Below the pieces are notes generated by a model. It was not told the DNA's origin. It saw only the letters and a list, made by a program, of their open reading frames with translations, and did not search any database. 64,000 bases of DNA, taken from contig NZ_AP026966.1 of the NCBI RefSeq assembly GCF_027923905.1, positions 806,001-870,000 on the forward strand, in the 5' to 3' direction. Positions 1 through 8,627 of this stretch are shown here, in pieces. Made by a program: the position numbers and the translations under genes. Within the stretch, counting starts at the first letter, position 1. Each line of letters begins with the position of its first letter. The stretch comes from Massilia varians. Lineage in GTDB: Bacteria > Pseudomonadota > Gammaproteobacteria > Burkholderiales > Burkholderiaceae_D.

Positions 1-504
1 GTCGTGGCCCGCTTCGGCCGCGAAGTCGTCGACCGGGTGCGCGTCGATCAAGCCAATACGTTACGGGCCGAACCAAAAGCGCGCCAGGTCATCAAGCGTA
101 GCCGCTGGCTGTTACTACGCAACCGCGACAACCTCAAGGCCGAACAGGCCGTCAAGCTCGAAGAACTGCTCGCCGCCAATCAGCCGCTGGCAACGGTCTA
201 CCTGCTCAAGACCGAATTGAAAGAGATCTGGTATGCGCCATCGGTCCGGGAAGGTGCTCGTCGATGGAAGGCTTGGCTCAAACTCGCCTTGGAAAGCCAT
301 ATCACACCGCTGATCCAGTTTGCCAAACGGCTGGCCAAGTACCGGCGCGGCATTCTGGCTTCGGCCATCTATCCGATGAACTCATCGATCCTGGAAGGCG
401 TCAACAACCGCATCAAAGTCATCAAGCGCATGGCCTACGGATTTCGGGATGCATCCTACTTCTTCCTGAAAATCAAGGATGCGTTTCCCGGCAAAACGCG
501 ATGA
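1..504 (+). CDS. ISL3-family transposase, C-terminal part (cut by window edge)
   Basis: The reading frame is open from the first base and ends at TGA 502-504, so only the last 167 or so codons are visible. The C-terminal residues (ILEGVNNRIKVIKRMAYGFR, then YFFLKIKDAFPG) are typical of the DDE domain end of ISL3-type transposases, including the conserved Glu of the catalytic triad in SSILEG. One base after the stop codon the sequence switches abruptly to IS3 DNA at 506, so the right inverted repeat of this element is missing. The element is therefore probably inactive, although its 5' part lies outside the window. Confidence 0.75.
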   Translation, partial: VVARFGREVVDRVRVDQANTLRAEPKARQVIKRSRWLLLRNRDNLKAEQAVKLEELLAANQPLATVYLLKTELKEIWYAPSVREGARRWKAWLKLALESHITPLIQFAKRLAKYRRGILASAIYPMNSSILEGVNNRIKVIKRMAYGFRDASYFFLKIKDAFPGKTR

Positions 505-505
505 A

Positions 506-828
506 CCTTTTTTAGCACTTCCTTTTCCATCCGCTCCACGGCCAGTTCTTTACGCAGCTTTGCCAACTCGGCTTCTAGTTCCACGACGCTTCGGCTGCCT
601 GGTGGTGCCGCCGGGTCTGTGCTGCGCTTCGCCGCGCTCACCCAGTTGGCCAGCGTCCCTTTCGGCACTCCGATCCGCTGGGCAGCCTGTTCCTGCGACA
701 AGCCCTGTTCCAGCACCAGCTTGACGGCTTCGGTCCTGAACTCAGGTGTGTATGTCTTCAATTTCATGTGTTCGCTCCTTCCGATAATTTTATCAATCGG
801 AAGTGTCCGAAAAAGTCAGCGTACCTCA
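506..828 (-). mobile_element. Truncated IS3-family element (orfA end, 323 bp)
   Basis: This stretch reads base for base the same as 13062-13384, the orfA end of the complete IS3 copy. It contains the terminal inverted repeat at 828, the orfA start (ATG complement at 765-767) and the first ~87 codons of OrfA with its helix-turn-helix. The identity stops at the A6G frameshift site, exactly where ISL3 DNA begins. Identity over the whole stretch suggests recent copying. No target duplication is visible because the other end is lost. Confidence 0.9.
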
Positions 829-954
829 CTCTGCCCGCAGATCAACGCGGCGCTCCACAAGGTCTACGCGCAGTTGCTCAATGGGTTCAGCGAACAGGAA
901 GCGCTGGCCTTCAAGCATGCGCTGGAAAGAATTCTGCTCAATGCGAAACAGTAG
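829..954 (+). pseudogene. MarR-family regulator remnant (C-terminal 41 codons)
   Basis: Directly after the IS end an open frame of about 41 codons runs to TAG 952-954. The peptide (INAALHKVYAQLLNGFSEQE, then ALAFKHALERILLN) looks like the C-terminal dimerisation helices of MarR-type regulators. The upstream wing and DNA-binding domain are absent, so the IS event removed the 5' part of the gene. The call rests on a short peptide and is inference. Confidence 0.5.
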
Positions 955-1090
955 TTTCCAGGAACAGGGAATACAAGCACCACTTCGCCATTGATAGAAA
1001 AGTCAACCCGAATACGTCAGCTCGCGTCTGCGCACCGTCCTTGATCGACGGCTGCCTGTCGCATTCACTTTCTCAGGAGGACTCATCGCA

Positions 1091-2809
1091 ATGAGTCAAG
1101 AAACCAGCAAGAATCCAGCAGCGCCTGCCAGCAGCAAGCGCTTCTCCCGGCGCAAGTTCATGGGAACCGCTGTCGGCGCCGCAGCCCTGGCCGGCGGCTA
1201 CTCGCTCGCATTCGGGGGGGCAGTTCCGTGCCGCCAAGGCAGATCGCACGGTTGACGTGCTGCTGATCGGCGGTGGCATCATGAGCGCGACGCTTGGTGT
1301 CTATCTGTCCGAACTGGAGCCAACATGGACCTTTGAAGTGTTCGAACGTTTGGACAAGGTTGCCGAAGAAAGTTCCAATGGCTGGAACAACGCGGGCACA
1401 GGTCACTCGGCGCTCTGCGAACTGAACTACACCCCGATGGACGATAAAGGGCAAGTGCAGATTACCAAGGCGATCGAGATCAACGAGAACTTCCAGATCT
1501 CGCGCCAATTCTGGTCGCACCAGGTGCGCAAGGGCGTGCTGGGCAATCCGCGCGAATTCATCAACTCGACGCCTCACATGAACCTGGTGTTTGGCAAGGA
1601 GAACCGGGACTTCATGCACAAGCGCGTTGCGGCCTTGAAGGCATCGCCGCTGTTCGCCGGCATGGAATTGACGACCGATCCGGCCAAGATTACCGAGTGG
1701 ATTCCGCTCATGATGGAAGGCCGCAAACCGGACGACATGGTGACCGCCACCCGTTCGCCGCTCGGCACCGACGTCAACCTGGGCGCGATTACCCGCCAGT
1801 TCTACAAGATCTCGGCCAGACTGTGGGCAGCAAGATCTCGACCGGGTACGAGGTCCGCTCGATCACGCGCAACGAGGATGGCTCCTGGCGCGTGTCGGCG
1901 TTCGACGACAAGGACAGTTCCAAGGTCCAGACGGTCGATGCGCGCCACGTCTTTATCGGTGCAGGTGGCGCAGCATTGCCGCTGCTGCAATTAACAGGCA
2001 TTGCTGAAGCGAAACAGTATGCTGGCTTCCCGGTCGGCGGCGAATTCCTCGTCACCGAGAATCCGGCAATTGCCTCGCGCCATCTGGCCAAAGTGTACGG
2101 CCTGGCGGATACGGGTTCGCCACCGATGTCGGTGCCGCATCTGGATACCCGCGTGCTGGACGGTAAAACGGTACTGCTGTTCGGGCCATTCGCCACCTGG
2201 TCCACCAGATTCCTCAAGAATGGGGCGTATTCCGATATCGTGAAGGCGACCACGCCCTCCAATATCATTCCGCAACTTCAAGTCGGCGCCCATGAGTTTG
2301 CACTTGTAAAATATCTCGCGCAGCAGTTGCAGCTGTCCAAGGAAGAAAAAATGGCGGCGCTGCGCCACTACATGCCCGAGGCAAAGGACGAAGACTGGCG
2401 TCTATGGCAAGCTGGCCAGCGTGTGCAGATCATCAAGAACGTGCCCGGCAAGGGCGGCGTACTGAAGCTTGGTACGGAAGTGGTGGTTTCCGAAGACCGC
2501 TCGGTGTCTGCGTTGCTGGGAGCGTCACCAGGTGGCTCTACATCGCCTGCGATCATGCTGTCGCTGCTGGAGAAAGTTTTCCCGGATCAAATGAAGACGG
2601 CCGCCTGGCAGGAAAAAATTCGCGACATCGTCCCGTCCTATGGGAAAAAGCTGAACGAAAATGTGCAGCTGCTGGCGGACACCTGGGCAAGCACTACTGA
2701 AACACTGCAGCTGGCGATCGCGCCGCCAAGCCTGGAGAACTTCGTTCCAGGCGCGGCTGCCATCGTTCAACCTGGGAAAGTGAAAAAAGTGTCTGACATG
2801 GCGCTGTAG
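1091..2809 (+). pseudogene. mqo: Malate:quinone oxidoreductase, two frameshifts
   Basis: Mqo is an FAD-dependent membrane-associated enzyme that oxidises malate to oxaloacetate and passes electrons to quinone. A strong AGGAGG precedes ATG 1091. The first codons encode a twin-arginine-like leader ([18 protein letters not shown]). The frame breaks in the G7 run near 1216-1222 (one base too many), continues with the FAD motif [15 protein letters not shown], and breaks again near 1808-1814 (one base too few) after TRQFYK. It then runs to TAG with the Mqo signature KLGTEVVVSEDRSVSALLGA. All family regions are otherwise present, so the damage is recent or is sequencing error. A terminator follows. 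Confidence 0.85.
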
Positions 2810-2842
2810 TGCTGTCTAGCCGTACTGCACGTACTGCAATAT

Positions 2843-2867
2843 GCGCCACCTTCGGGTGGCGTTTTTG
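2843..2867 (+). terminator. Rho-independent terminator after mqo
   Basis: A seven-pair GC stem (CGCCACC / GGTGGCG) with a TTCG tetraloop is followed by five T. It sits about 35 bases after the mqo stop. Confidence 0.85.
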
Positions 2868-2877
2868 TTTCAGACCT

Positions 2878-3351
2878 TCAATCTTTCTTTTCCCTGAATT
2901 CACCCTCGATCACCCTGTCGTCGTTGCGGTTGAAAGGGCGTTGGCCGGTGAACCTGGAGACGGACGCGACGATCCGATCGAACATAACTCGCCTCAACCA
3001 GGGATAGCCGAGAAGAAACGCCAGGGTAAAGCCCGTGAATATCGCGGACACGCTGTCGCCCAGCCACACGAAGTTCAGCAAGCACAGTGCGAGAATGCCG
3101 GCGAGGATTGGCCGGCGTACAGGTTTGGGCAAGAGGCCGACGATGCGCAGCTTGCCCTTGCTGATCCAGGGGAATCTTGCAAACAGGGCCGCAAGCAGAA
3201 GTCCCGCCAGAAACCGGCTCGTGTCGAGATGAGCGGCCAGCACCCCGACCACCAGGAAACCGGTATAGGTCATCGTACCGGCCAGGGCTGCCAGCAGCAG
3301 CAAGGCAATGGCGAGCGTTAGCTTGGGCGTACGTATTGCCGCATTGATCAA
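2878..3351 (-). CDS. Hypothetical membrane protein (157 aa)
   Basis: Not recognised as a named family. The protein has two hydrophobic stretches near the N-terminus (residues ~11-45), further ones around 47-60 and 80-105, and a fourth near 105-120. A charged C-terminal tail ends in EGEFREKKD. This suggests a four-helix inner-membrane protein with a cytoplasmic tail. It stands alone, convergent with mqo, whose terminator lies between the two. No motif indicates substrate or activity. Confidence 0.6.
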   Translation of the reverse strand: MINAAIRTPKLTLAIALLLLAALAGTMTYTGFLVVGVLAAHLDTSRFLAGLLLAALFARFPWISKGKLRIVGLLPKPVRRPILAGILALCLLNFVWLGDSVSAIFTGFTLAFLLGYPWLRRVMFDRIVASVSRFTGQRPFNRNDDRVIEGEFREKKD

Positions 3352-3769
3352 AAGACGTAGGATTTGTGTACTCCTGCAGAGGGACGTTAAAAAGCCAAAG
3401 CGAGTTTTAACAATACTCTCTGGCGTCGGCGCTGTTCAGGAACGTTCCTGCCCGGCACTTGACCTTGCCCTTGCTCCCATCGCCCCGCGCAGCCGCTTCT
3501 GCTACCATAGTCCCCTGGCGCGCGAGCATCCATCGCATGCGCCGACAACAACATCGAGACACCGATCCATGAAATCGGTGTTTCTGTCTTCGGGTAGCCC
3601 CCCCCCTCCATACGGCGAGGCGGATCCCACGAGGTGACGCCTGCCGCACTACGACGAGCCACCGGCAATGCGCCGGAGCTTCGTCGCACTCGCCGCTCCC
3701 GTGCATCACGTCGACGCTGGTCGTCGATGGAGCTGCCTGGACTCAGACATTCTCGATCTTGGAAACCAC
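3352..3769. other. Intergenic region upstream of gdhA
   Basis: This region of 418 bases has no convincing gene. It separates the divergent membrane-protein gene and gdhA and must hold both promoters, but no strong -35/-10 pair could be picked out by eye. The frame of gdhA stays open upstream to 3668, but that stretch does not resemble glutamate dehydrogenase. One clear hairpin is listed separately. Confidence 0.5.
3559..3581. promoter_or_regulatory. Hairpin in gdhA upstream region
   Basis: ACACCGAT and ATCGGTGT form a perfect eight-pair stem with a seven-base loop, followed on the plus strand by a T-rich stretch. It could be a terminator or leader attenuator ahead of gdhA; the sequence does not decide. 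Confidence 0.35.
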
Positions 3770-5113
3770 ATGAAATACCTGTCCGTACATCAGTTCTTGC
3801 AACACGTTGCCGACCGCAATCCCGGCCAGCCTGAATTCCTGCAGGCCGTCACCGAAGTCATGGAGAGCCTGTGGCCCTTCATCGAACAGCATCCCCGATA
3901 TGCCGAGCAAGGCCTGCTCGACCGCCTGGTCGAGCCTGATCGTGTGGTGATGTTCCGGGTTTCGTGGGTGGACGACCATGGACAGGTGCAGGTGAACCGC
4001 GGCTACCGGATCCAGCACAGCATGGCGATCGGCCCGTATAAAGGGGGCCTGCGTTTCCACCCCTCCGTCAACCTGTCGGTACTGAAGTTCCTTGCTTTTG
4101 AGCAGACCTTCAAGAACGCCTTGACCACCCTGCCCATGGGCGGCGGCAAGGGCGGTTCCGACTTCGACCCCAAGGGCAAGAGTCCGGGAGAAGTCATGCG
4201 CTTCTGCCAGGCCTTCGTGAGCGAGTTGTTCCGCCATGTCGGCGCCGACACGGACGTTCCGGCCGGCGACATCGGCGTCGGCGGGCGCGAAGTGGGCTAC
4301 ATGGCCGGCATGATGAAAAAGCTGAGCAATCGCGCCGACTGCGTGTTCACCGGCAAGGGCCTGAGCTTCGGCGGTTCGCTGATGCGCCCAGAAGCCACCG
4401 GCTACGGGACCGTGTACTTTGCAGAGGAGATGCTCAAGACGCGCGGCCGTTCCTTCGAGGGTTTGCGCGTGAGCGTGTCCGGCTCGGGCAACGTGGCGCA
4501 ATACGCGGTGGAAAAGGCAATGTCCCTGGGCGCCAGGGTCGTCACCGTGTCCGACTCGAGCGGCACGATCATCGACATGGATGGCTTTACCACCGAAAAG
4601 CTGGCCGTGCTGATGGAGGTGAAAAACCACCTGTATGGCCGCGTCGGCGATTACGCCCAGCGCACCGGCACCCGCTTCGAAGCAGGCGTGCGCCCGTGGC
4701 ATGTGCCGGTCGACGTGGCGCTGCCCTGCGCCACCCAGAACGAGCTGGATGCCGACGACGCCGCCGTCCTGATCCGCAATGGCGTCCTGTGCGTGGCCGA
4801 AGGCGCCAACATGCCCTCGACCATTGAATCCGCAAAAGCATTCGAAGCGGCCGGCGTGCTGTACGCGCCGGGCGAGGCCAGCAATGCCGGCGGTGTCGCG
4901 ACTTCGGGGCTGGAAATGAGCCAGAATGCGGCGCGCCTGTCCTGGCCGAGCGAGGAAGTCGACGGCCGCCTGCTGCAAATCATGCAGGGCATCCATGCGT
5001 CGTGCCTGAAATACGGCAAACGCGCCGACGGCAGCATCAGTTATGTGGATGGGGCGAACATTGCCGGGTTCGTCAAAGTGGCCGACGCCATGCTGGCCCA
5101 AGGGGTGATTTGA
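3770..5113 (+). CDS. gdhA: NADP-type glutamate dehydrogenase
   Basis: The enzyme catalyses reductive amination of 2-oxoglutarate with ammonium to glutamate using NADPH, a cytoplasmic nitrogen-assimilation step. The 447-residue product matches the length of E. coli GdhA and aligns with it throughout. Features are the substrate region PYKGGLRFHPSVN, the catalytic-lysine motif PMGGGKGGSDFDPKG (about residues 121-135), the VPAGDIGVGGREVG block, the nucleotide-binding turn SGSGNVAQYA and the C-terminus ANIAGFVKVADAMLAQGVI. ATG 3770 is preferred over the upstream in-frame ATG 3668 because it gives exactly the family length. No recognisable terminator follows. Confidence 0.97.
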   Translation: MKYLSVHQFLQHVADRNPGQPEFLQAVTEVMESLWPFIEQHPRYAEQGLLDRLVEPDRVVMFRVSWVDDHGQVQVNRGYRIQHSMAIGPYKGGLRFHPSVNLSVLKFLAFEQTFKNALTTLPMGGGKGGSDFDPKGKSPGEVMRFCQAFVSELFRHVGADTDVPAGDIGVGGREVGYMAGMMKKLSNRADCVFTGKGLSFGGSLMRPEATGYGTVYFAEEMLKTRGRSFEGLRVSVSGSGNVAQYAVEKAMSLGARVVTVSDSSGTIIDMDGFTTEKLAVLMEVKNHLYGRVGDYAQRTGTRFEAGVRPWHVPVDVALPCATQNELDADDAAVLIRNGVLCVAEGANMPSTIESAKAFEAAGVLYAPGEASNAGGVATSGLEMSQNAARLSWPSEEVDGRLLQIMQGIHASCLKYGKRADGSISYVDGANIAGFVKVADAMLAQGVI

Positions 5114-5318
5114 ACTTGATCTCTGGCCTTGGCTCGAGCGGCGCTGGTCGCGCTGTACCTGAGAACGGTCGCTTCCGATCTGTCGCGGCCCTTTCGCGGC
5201 GCCGGCAGCGGATGCCCGGTGCGGAACGTCGCCGACATGCTGCGCGTGCCCAACCGGTCACGCCCCGCCGACAGCGGCAGCTTCCGGTCATGGGGCGGCG
5301 GTCCGTTGTCCTGTTTGC

Positions 5319-6461
5319 CTAGACAGCCTGCCCACGCCGGCGCCAGCCGCGCAGGCCCAGCACGATGAACAGCAGCGCCAGGCCCGCCAGGGCCAGCACT
5401 TCACGGCGCAGTTCGGCCAGCGAAGCGCCCATCTGGTTGGCCGCGATGAAACCCTGGATCGCGGCGGTCGAGGGCAGCAGCCAGCGCAGCCCTTGCAGCG
5501 GCCACGGCAAGGCGCTGGCGGGCCAGGCCAGGCCCGCCAGGAACAGCACCGGCATCGAGCTGGCCACCAGCAGCTGGACGCTGCGCTCGCGGGTACGGAA
5601 GAACAGACCCATGAAAATCCCGAGCGCGGCCACGCAGACGCTGTACAGCAGGCTCAGCACCAGGGTGGCCGCCGGGTTGCCGCCGCGCGGATAGTCCTGC
5701 CACCAGAACACGAAGCCGAAGTAGTACGCGGCATTGAGCAGCACCACGCTGGCAAACGCGGCGAGCGCGCCGGCATAGGCGGCGGTGCCCGCCGCATAGG
5801 GGAAGGCCCTGGCGCTGGCCCAGCTGCCGAACAACAGGCCGATCCCGAGCAGGAAGGTCTGCTGCATCAGCAGCACCACCACGCCCGGGACGATGTACGA
5901 GGCATAGCCTTCGCTGACATTGAACATCGGCAGGGCCTCGACCGACAAGGGCTGGCGCTGCGCAGCCGCCTGCTGCGCCGACGGCGTGCCCGCGCCCAGG
6001 CGCTTGAGCTCGACGCCGGCCGACAGCGTGCCCACCACTTCGGCCAGGCCGTTGAGCGCCACCTTGTTCAGCAGCGGATAGGCCCCGATGCCGCCCACCT
6101 CGACCTCCGGCTGCCTGCCGGCCAGCAGCTTGCCGCTGAAATCGGCAGGAATGACCATCACGCCCGCGGCCTCGCCGCGCCAGATCCATTCCTGGGCCTG
6201 CTCGGGGCGGGTGGTGACGCCGGCCACGCTCAGGCCCGGATGGGCGCCGGTCCAGCGGATCAGCTGGCGCGACAGGGCCGAGCCATCCTGGTCGACCACC
6301 GCCACCGGCACCCGGCGCACCGTTTCGCCGCTGTAGGGCAAGGGATAGAAGAAGGAGTATACGATGCCGGAGATGAAGAACAGCAGCAGCGCCGCCTTGT
6401 CGCCCAGGATCGCGCGCCAGGTGAGGCGCCAGGCCTGGAACGCGGCGGCCAGGCGGCTCAT
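5319..6461 (-). CDS. ABC-2 type transporter permease (YbhR/YhhJ-like)
   Basis: This is a 380-residue inner-membrane permease, last gene of a four-gene minus-strand operon. Its layout is that of ABC-2 exporters: one N-terminal helix (about residues 20-40), a large periplasmic domain (VPVAVVDQDGSALSRQLIRW starts it), then about five C-terminal helices from GYASYIVPGVVVLLMQQTFL onward. Its ATG overlaps the stop of the preceding permease by four bases (ATGA). Together with that permease, the HlyD protein and the TolC-like protein it would form an envelope-spanning exporter. The substrate is unknown. Confidence 0.85.
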   Translation of the reverse strand: MSRLAAAFQAWRLTWRAILGDKAALLLFFISGIVYSFFYPLPYSGETVRRVPVAVVDQDGSALSRQLIRWTGAHPGLSVAGVTTRPEQAQEWIWRGEAAGVMVIPADFSGKLLAGRQPEVEVGGIGAYPLLNKVALNGLAEVVGTLSAGVELKRLGAGTPSAQQAAAQRQPLSVEALPMFNVSEGYASYIVPGVVVLLMQQTFLLGIGLLFGSWASARAFPYAAGTAAYAGALAAFASVVLLNAAYYFGFVFWWQDYPRGGNPAATLVLSLLYSVCVAALGIFMGLFFRTRERSVQLLVASSMPVLFLAGLAWPASALPWPLQGLRWLLPSTAAIQGFIAANQMGASLAELRREVLALAGLALLFIVLGLRGWRRRGQAV

Positions 6462-7639
6462 GCCTTGCCCCAGCTGTCGGGCTGGCGCATGCGCGCGGCC
6501 AAGCGCAGGTAGCCGGCCGCGCCCAGCACGGCGCTGAAGCCGGCCAGGGCCGCCAGCGCGCCGGCGCTGAAGCGCAGCGGCGCGCCCGCCAGCCAGGTGT
6601 TGTTGACCAAACCCAGGAAATGGGTCAGCGGCAGCGCTTCGGCCCACAGGCGCGCCGCGGCCGGCATCGCCAGGGTCGGAAAACCCTGGCCGGAAAAGGC
6701 GAAGGCCGGCGCGGTGACGAAGGCGCAGGCCGACAGCGCCGAGCGCAGCGAGCCGGAGAATGCGACGATGCAGGTGCCCAGTGCCAGGCAGGCCGCGACG
6801 AACAGGACGGTGCCGAGCGTCATCGCCAGCACGCTTCCCAGCACCGGCCAGCCCAGCAGCGCGCCGAAACCGATGCCCACCAGGACCGCGTGCAGCAGGA
6901 AGACCACTGCCGGAATCGCCAGCTTGGCCAGCAAGGCCACCGCCGGCCGGCCCTGGGCCGTGGCCAGCCAGTCGGGCACCGTGGCGGCGCGCAGTTCGCG
7001 CCCGATCGCGGTCAGCGCAGCCAGGGTGGCGCAGATGTGCAGCAGGCTCCACACGGCCGGCAGCGCCAGCGCCGGGACCATGCTGCCGTTCTCGTTGAAC
7101 AGCGCCACCGCGCGGGTGGCGACCGGCTCGACCTGCTGCGCGGCCTGCATCGGACCGGCGCCGCGCCTGGTGCGCCCCTGCAGCTCGGCGCCCGCCGACA
7201 TGGTCGCCACCACGGCGCGCACGTCGCGCGTCATCGCGCCGGTATGGGATGGGTACTGGGCGTTGTACGCCCATTGCAGGCCAAGCGCTTCGCCGCGCAG
7301 CAGGCGCTCTCCCATCCGCGCCGGGATCGAGACGATGCCGAACACCTCGCCGGCGCGCAGCGCCGCCAGCGCCTCGGCATCGCTGGCAAGCGGCAGCGGC
7401 CGCAGCCCCGGCGACTGGTCCAGCATGCGCACCAGGCTGCGCGACTGCGCGGACTGGTCGAGGTCGCGCACCGCCAGCGGCAAGTCGCGGGCGATGCCGG
7501 CGGAAAAAATCCACCAGGTTAGGAAGTACAAGGCCAAGGGAATCCAGCCCAGCATCGCCAGGTCCCAGCGGTCGGCGCGCAGGCGCGCCCACTCGCGCGC
7601 GAGCGAGGCCGACCAGGCGGAAGCGGCGGGAGCGGGCAT
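6458..7639 (-). CDS. ABC-2 type transporter permease (YbhS-like)
   Basis: A 393-residue paralogue of the following permease with the same plan: a first helix (LAMLGWIPLALYFLTWWIFS), a periplasmic domain beginning LPLAVRDLDQSAQSRSLVRM, and five or so C-terminal helices. It lies 7 bases after the HlyD gene and overlaps the next permease by four bases. The pair probably makes a heterodimeric membrane channel. No ATP-binding subunit gene is adjacent, which is unusual for this type. Confidence 0.85.
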   Translation of the reverse strand: MPAPAASAWSASLAREWARLRADRWDLAMLGWIPLALYFLTWWIFSAGIARDLPLAVRDLDQSAQSRSLVRMLDQSPGLRPLPLASDAEALAALRAGEVFGIVSIPARMGERLLRGEALGLQWAYNAQYPSHTGAMTRDVRAVVATMSAGAELQGRTRRGAGPMQAAQQVEPVATRAVALFNENGSMVPALALPAVWSLLHICATLAALTAIGRELRAATVPDWLATAQGRPAVALLAKLAIPAVVFLLHAVLVGIGFGALLGWPVLGSVLAMTLGTVLFVAACLALGTCIVAFSGSLRSALSACAFVTAPAFAFSGQGFPTLAMPAAARLWAEALPLTHFLGLVNNTWLAGAPLRFSAGALAALAGFSAVLGAAGYLRLAARMRQPDSWGKA

Positions 7640-7646
7640 GGGCGGC

Positions 7647-8627
7647 TCAGCGCTCGAACACCACCGTCATCCCCGGGCGCAGGCCCGGCAGCGGTGCCGT
7701 GGGCCGCAGCCGGAGCTCGAAGGTGCGCAGGTCGGTGCCGCCGGGGCGCGCGGCGCGCCAGGTGGCGAAGGCCGGCAAGGCAGATACGGTCTCGACCTTG
7801 AAATCCGCGCCCGCCTTCAGCGCCGGTACATAGCCGCGGTGCAGGCTTCCCTTGGCAAAGGGCTTGAACATGTCCTCGCGCACCGCCAGCACGGCCCAGA
7901 CGTCGTCGAGGTTGACCAGGGTCACCACCGGAAAGCCCTGCGGCGCCAGTTCGCCGGCCTGGATCGCCAGCTTGCTCACCTCGCCGGCGGCCGGCGCCAG
8001 AATGCGCGTCTCGGCCAGGGCCGCATCGGCTTCCGCCACCACCCCGTCCACCTGGCGCGCCTGGGCCTGCGCCGCCTGCTTGTCCTCGGGCCGCGCGCCC
8101 TGGCGCGCCAGCTCGTACTGGGCGCGCGCGGCGGTCGCCAGCTCGCGCGCCGAGCGCGCCTGGGCGCGGGCGTCGTCGCCTTTCTGGCGCGCCAGCACGC
8201 CCTCGGCCACCATGGCCGCCACCCGCCTGTCGGTCAGCTCGGCCAGCCGCGCACCGGCCTCGGCGCGTTCCCAGTTGGCGCGCGCGGCGACGACCTCCTC
8301 GGGCCGTGCGCCCGCCTGCGCCTTGCGCGCCACGGCGGCGGCGGCGTCGCGCGCCGCCTGCGCCTGATCGAGCTTGGCGCGCACTTCGGGACTGTCCAGC
8401 TCGAACAGCAGCTGGCCACGGCTCACCGCCTGTCCCAGCTGCACGTGCACCCGGCCGACGCGCCCGGGCACCTTGGACGACACGTTCACTTCCTGCGCTT
8501 CAATCTGCCCTTGCAGCGCTTCGGGCACCGGCTGGAATGCGCGTACCAGGCCCCAGGCCAGCAGGGCCAGGACCAGCACGCCGGCCAGTACGGCCGGCAC
8601 GCGTTTTTTGCGGCTTGTCTCGCTCAT
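7647..8627 (-). CDS. HlyD-family periplasmic adaptor
   Basis: A membrane-fusion protein of 326 residues linking inner-membrane permeases to an outer-membrane channel. It has one N-terminal signal anchor (VPAVLAGVLVLALLAWGL), a biotinyl-lipoyl-like half (VPGRVGRVHVQLGQAVSRGQ), a long Ala/Arg-rich coiled-coil hairpin (about residues 75-190) and the second lipoyl half plus beta-barrel (ILAPAAGEVSKLAIQAGE). ATG 8627 was chosen because it overlaps the upstream tolC-like stop by four bases and gives the expected anchor. The same frame is open much further upstream, but that part is a shadow of the tolC-like gene. Confidence 0.9.
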   Translation of the reverse strand: MSETSRKKRVPAVLAGVLVLALLAWGLVRAFQPVPEALQGQIEAQEVNVSSKVPGRVGRVHVQLGQAVSRGQLLFELDSPEVRAKLDQAQAARDAAAAVARKAQAGARPEEVVAARANWERAEAGARLAELTDRRVAAMVAEGVLARQKGDDARAQARSARELATAARAQYELARQGARPEDKQAAQAQARQVDGVVAEADAALAETRILAPAAGEVSKLAIQAGELAPQGFPVVTLVNLDDVWAVLAVREDMFKPFAKGSLHRGYVPALKAGADFKVETVSALPAFATWRAARPGGTDLRTFELRLRPTAPLPGLRPGMTVVFER

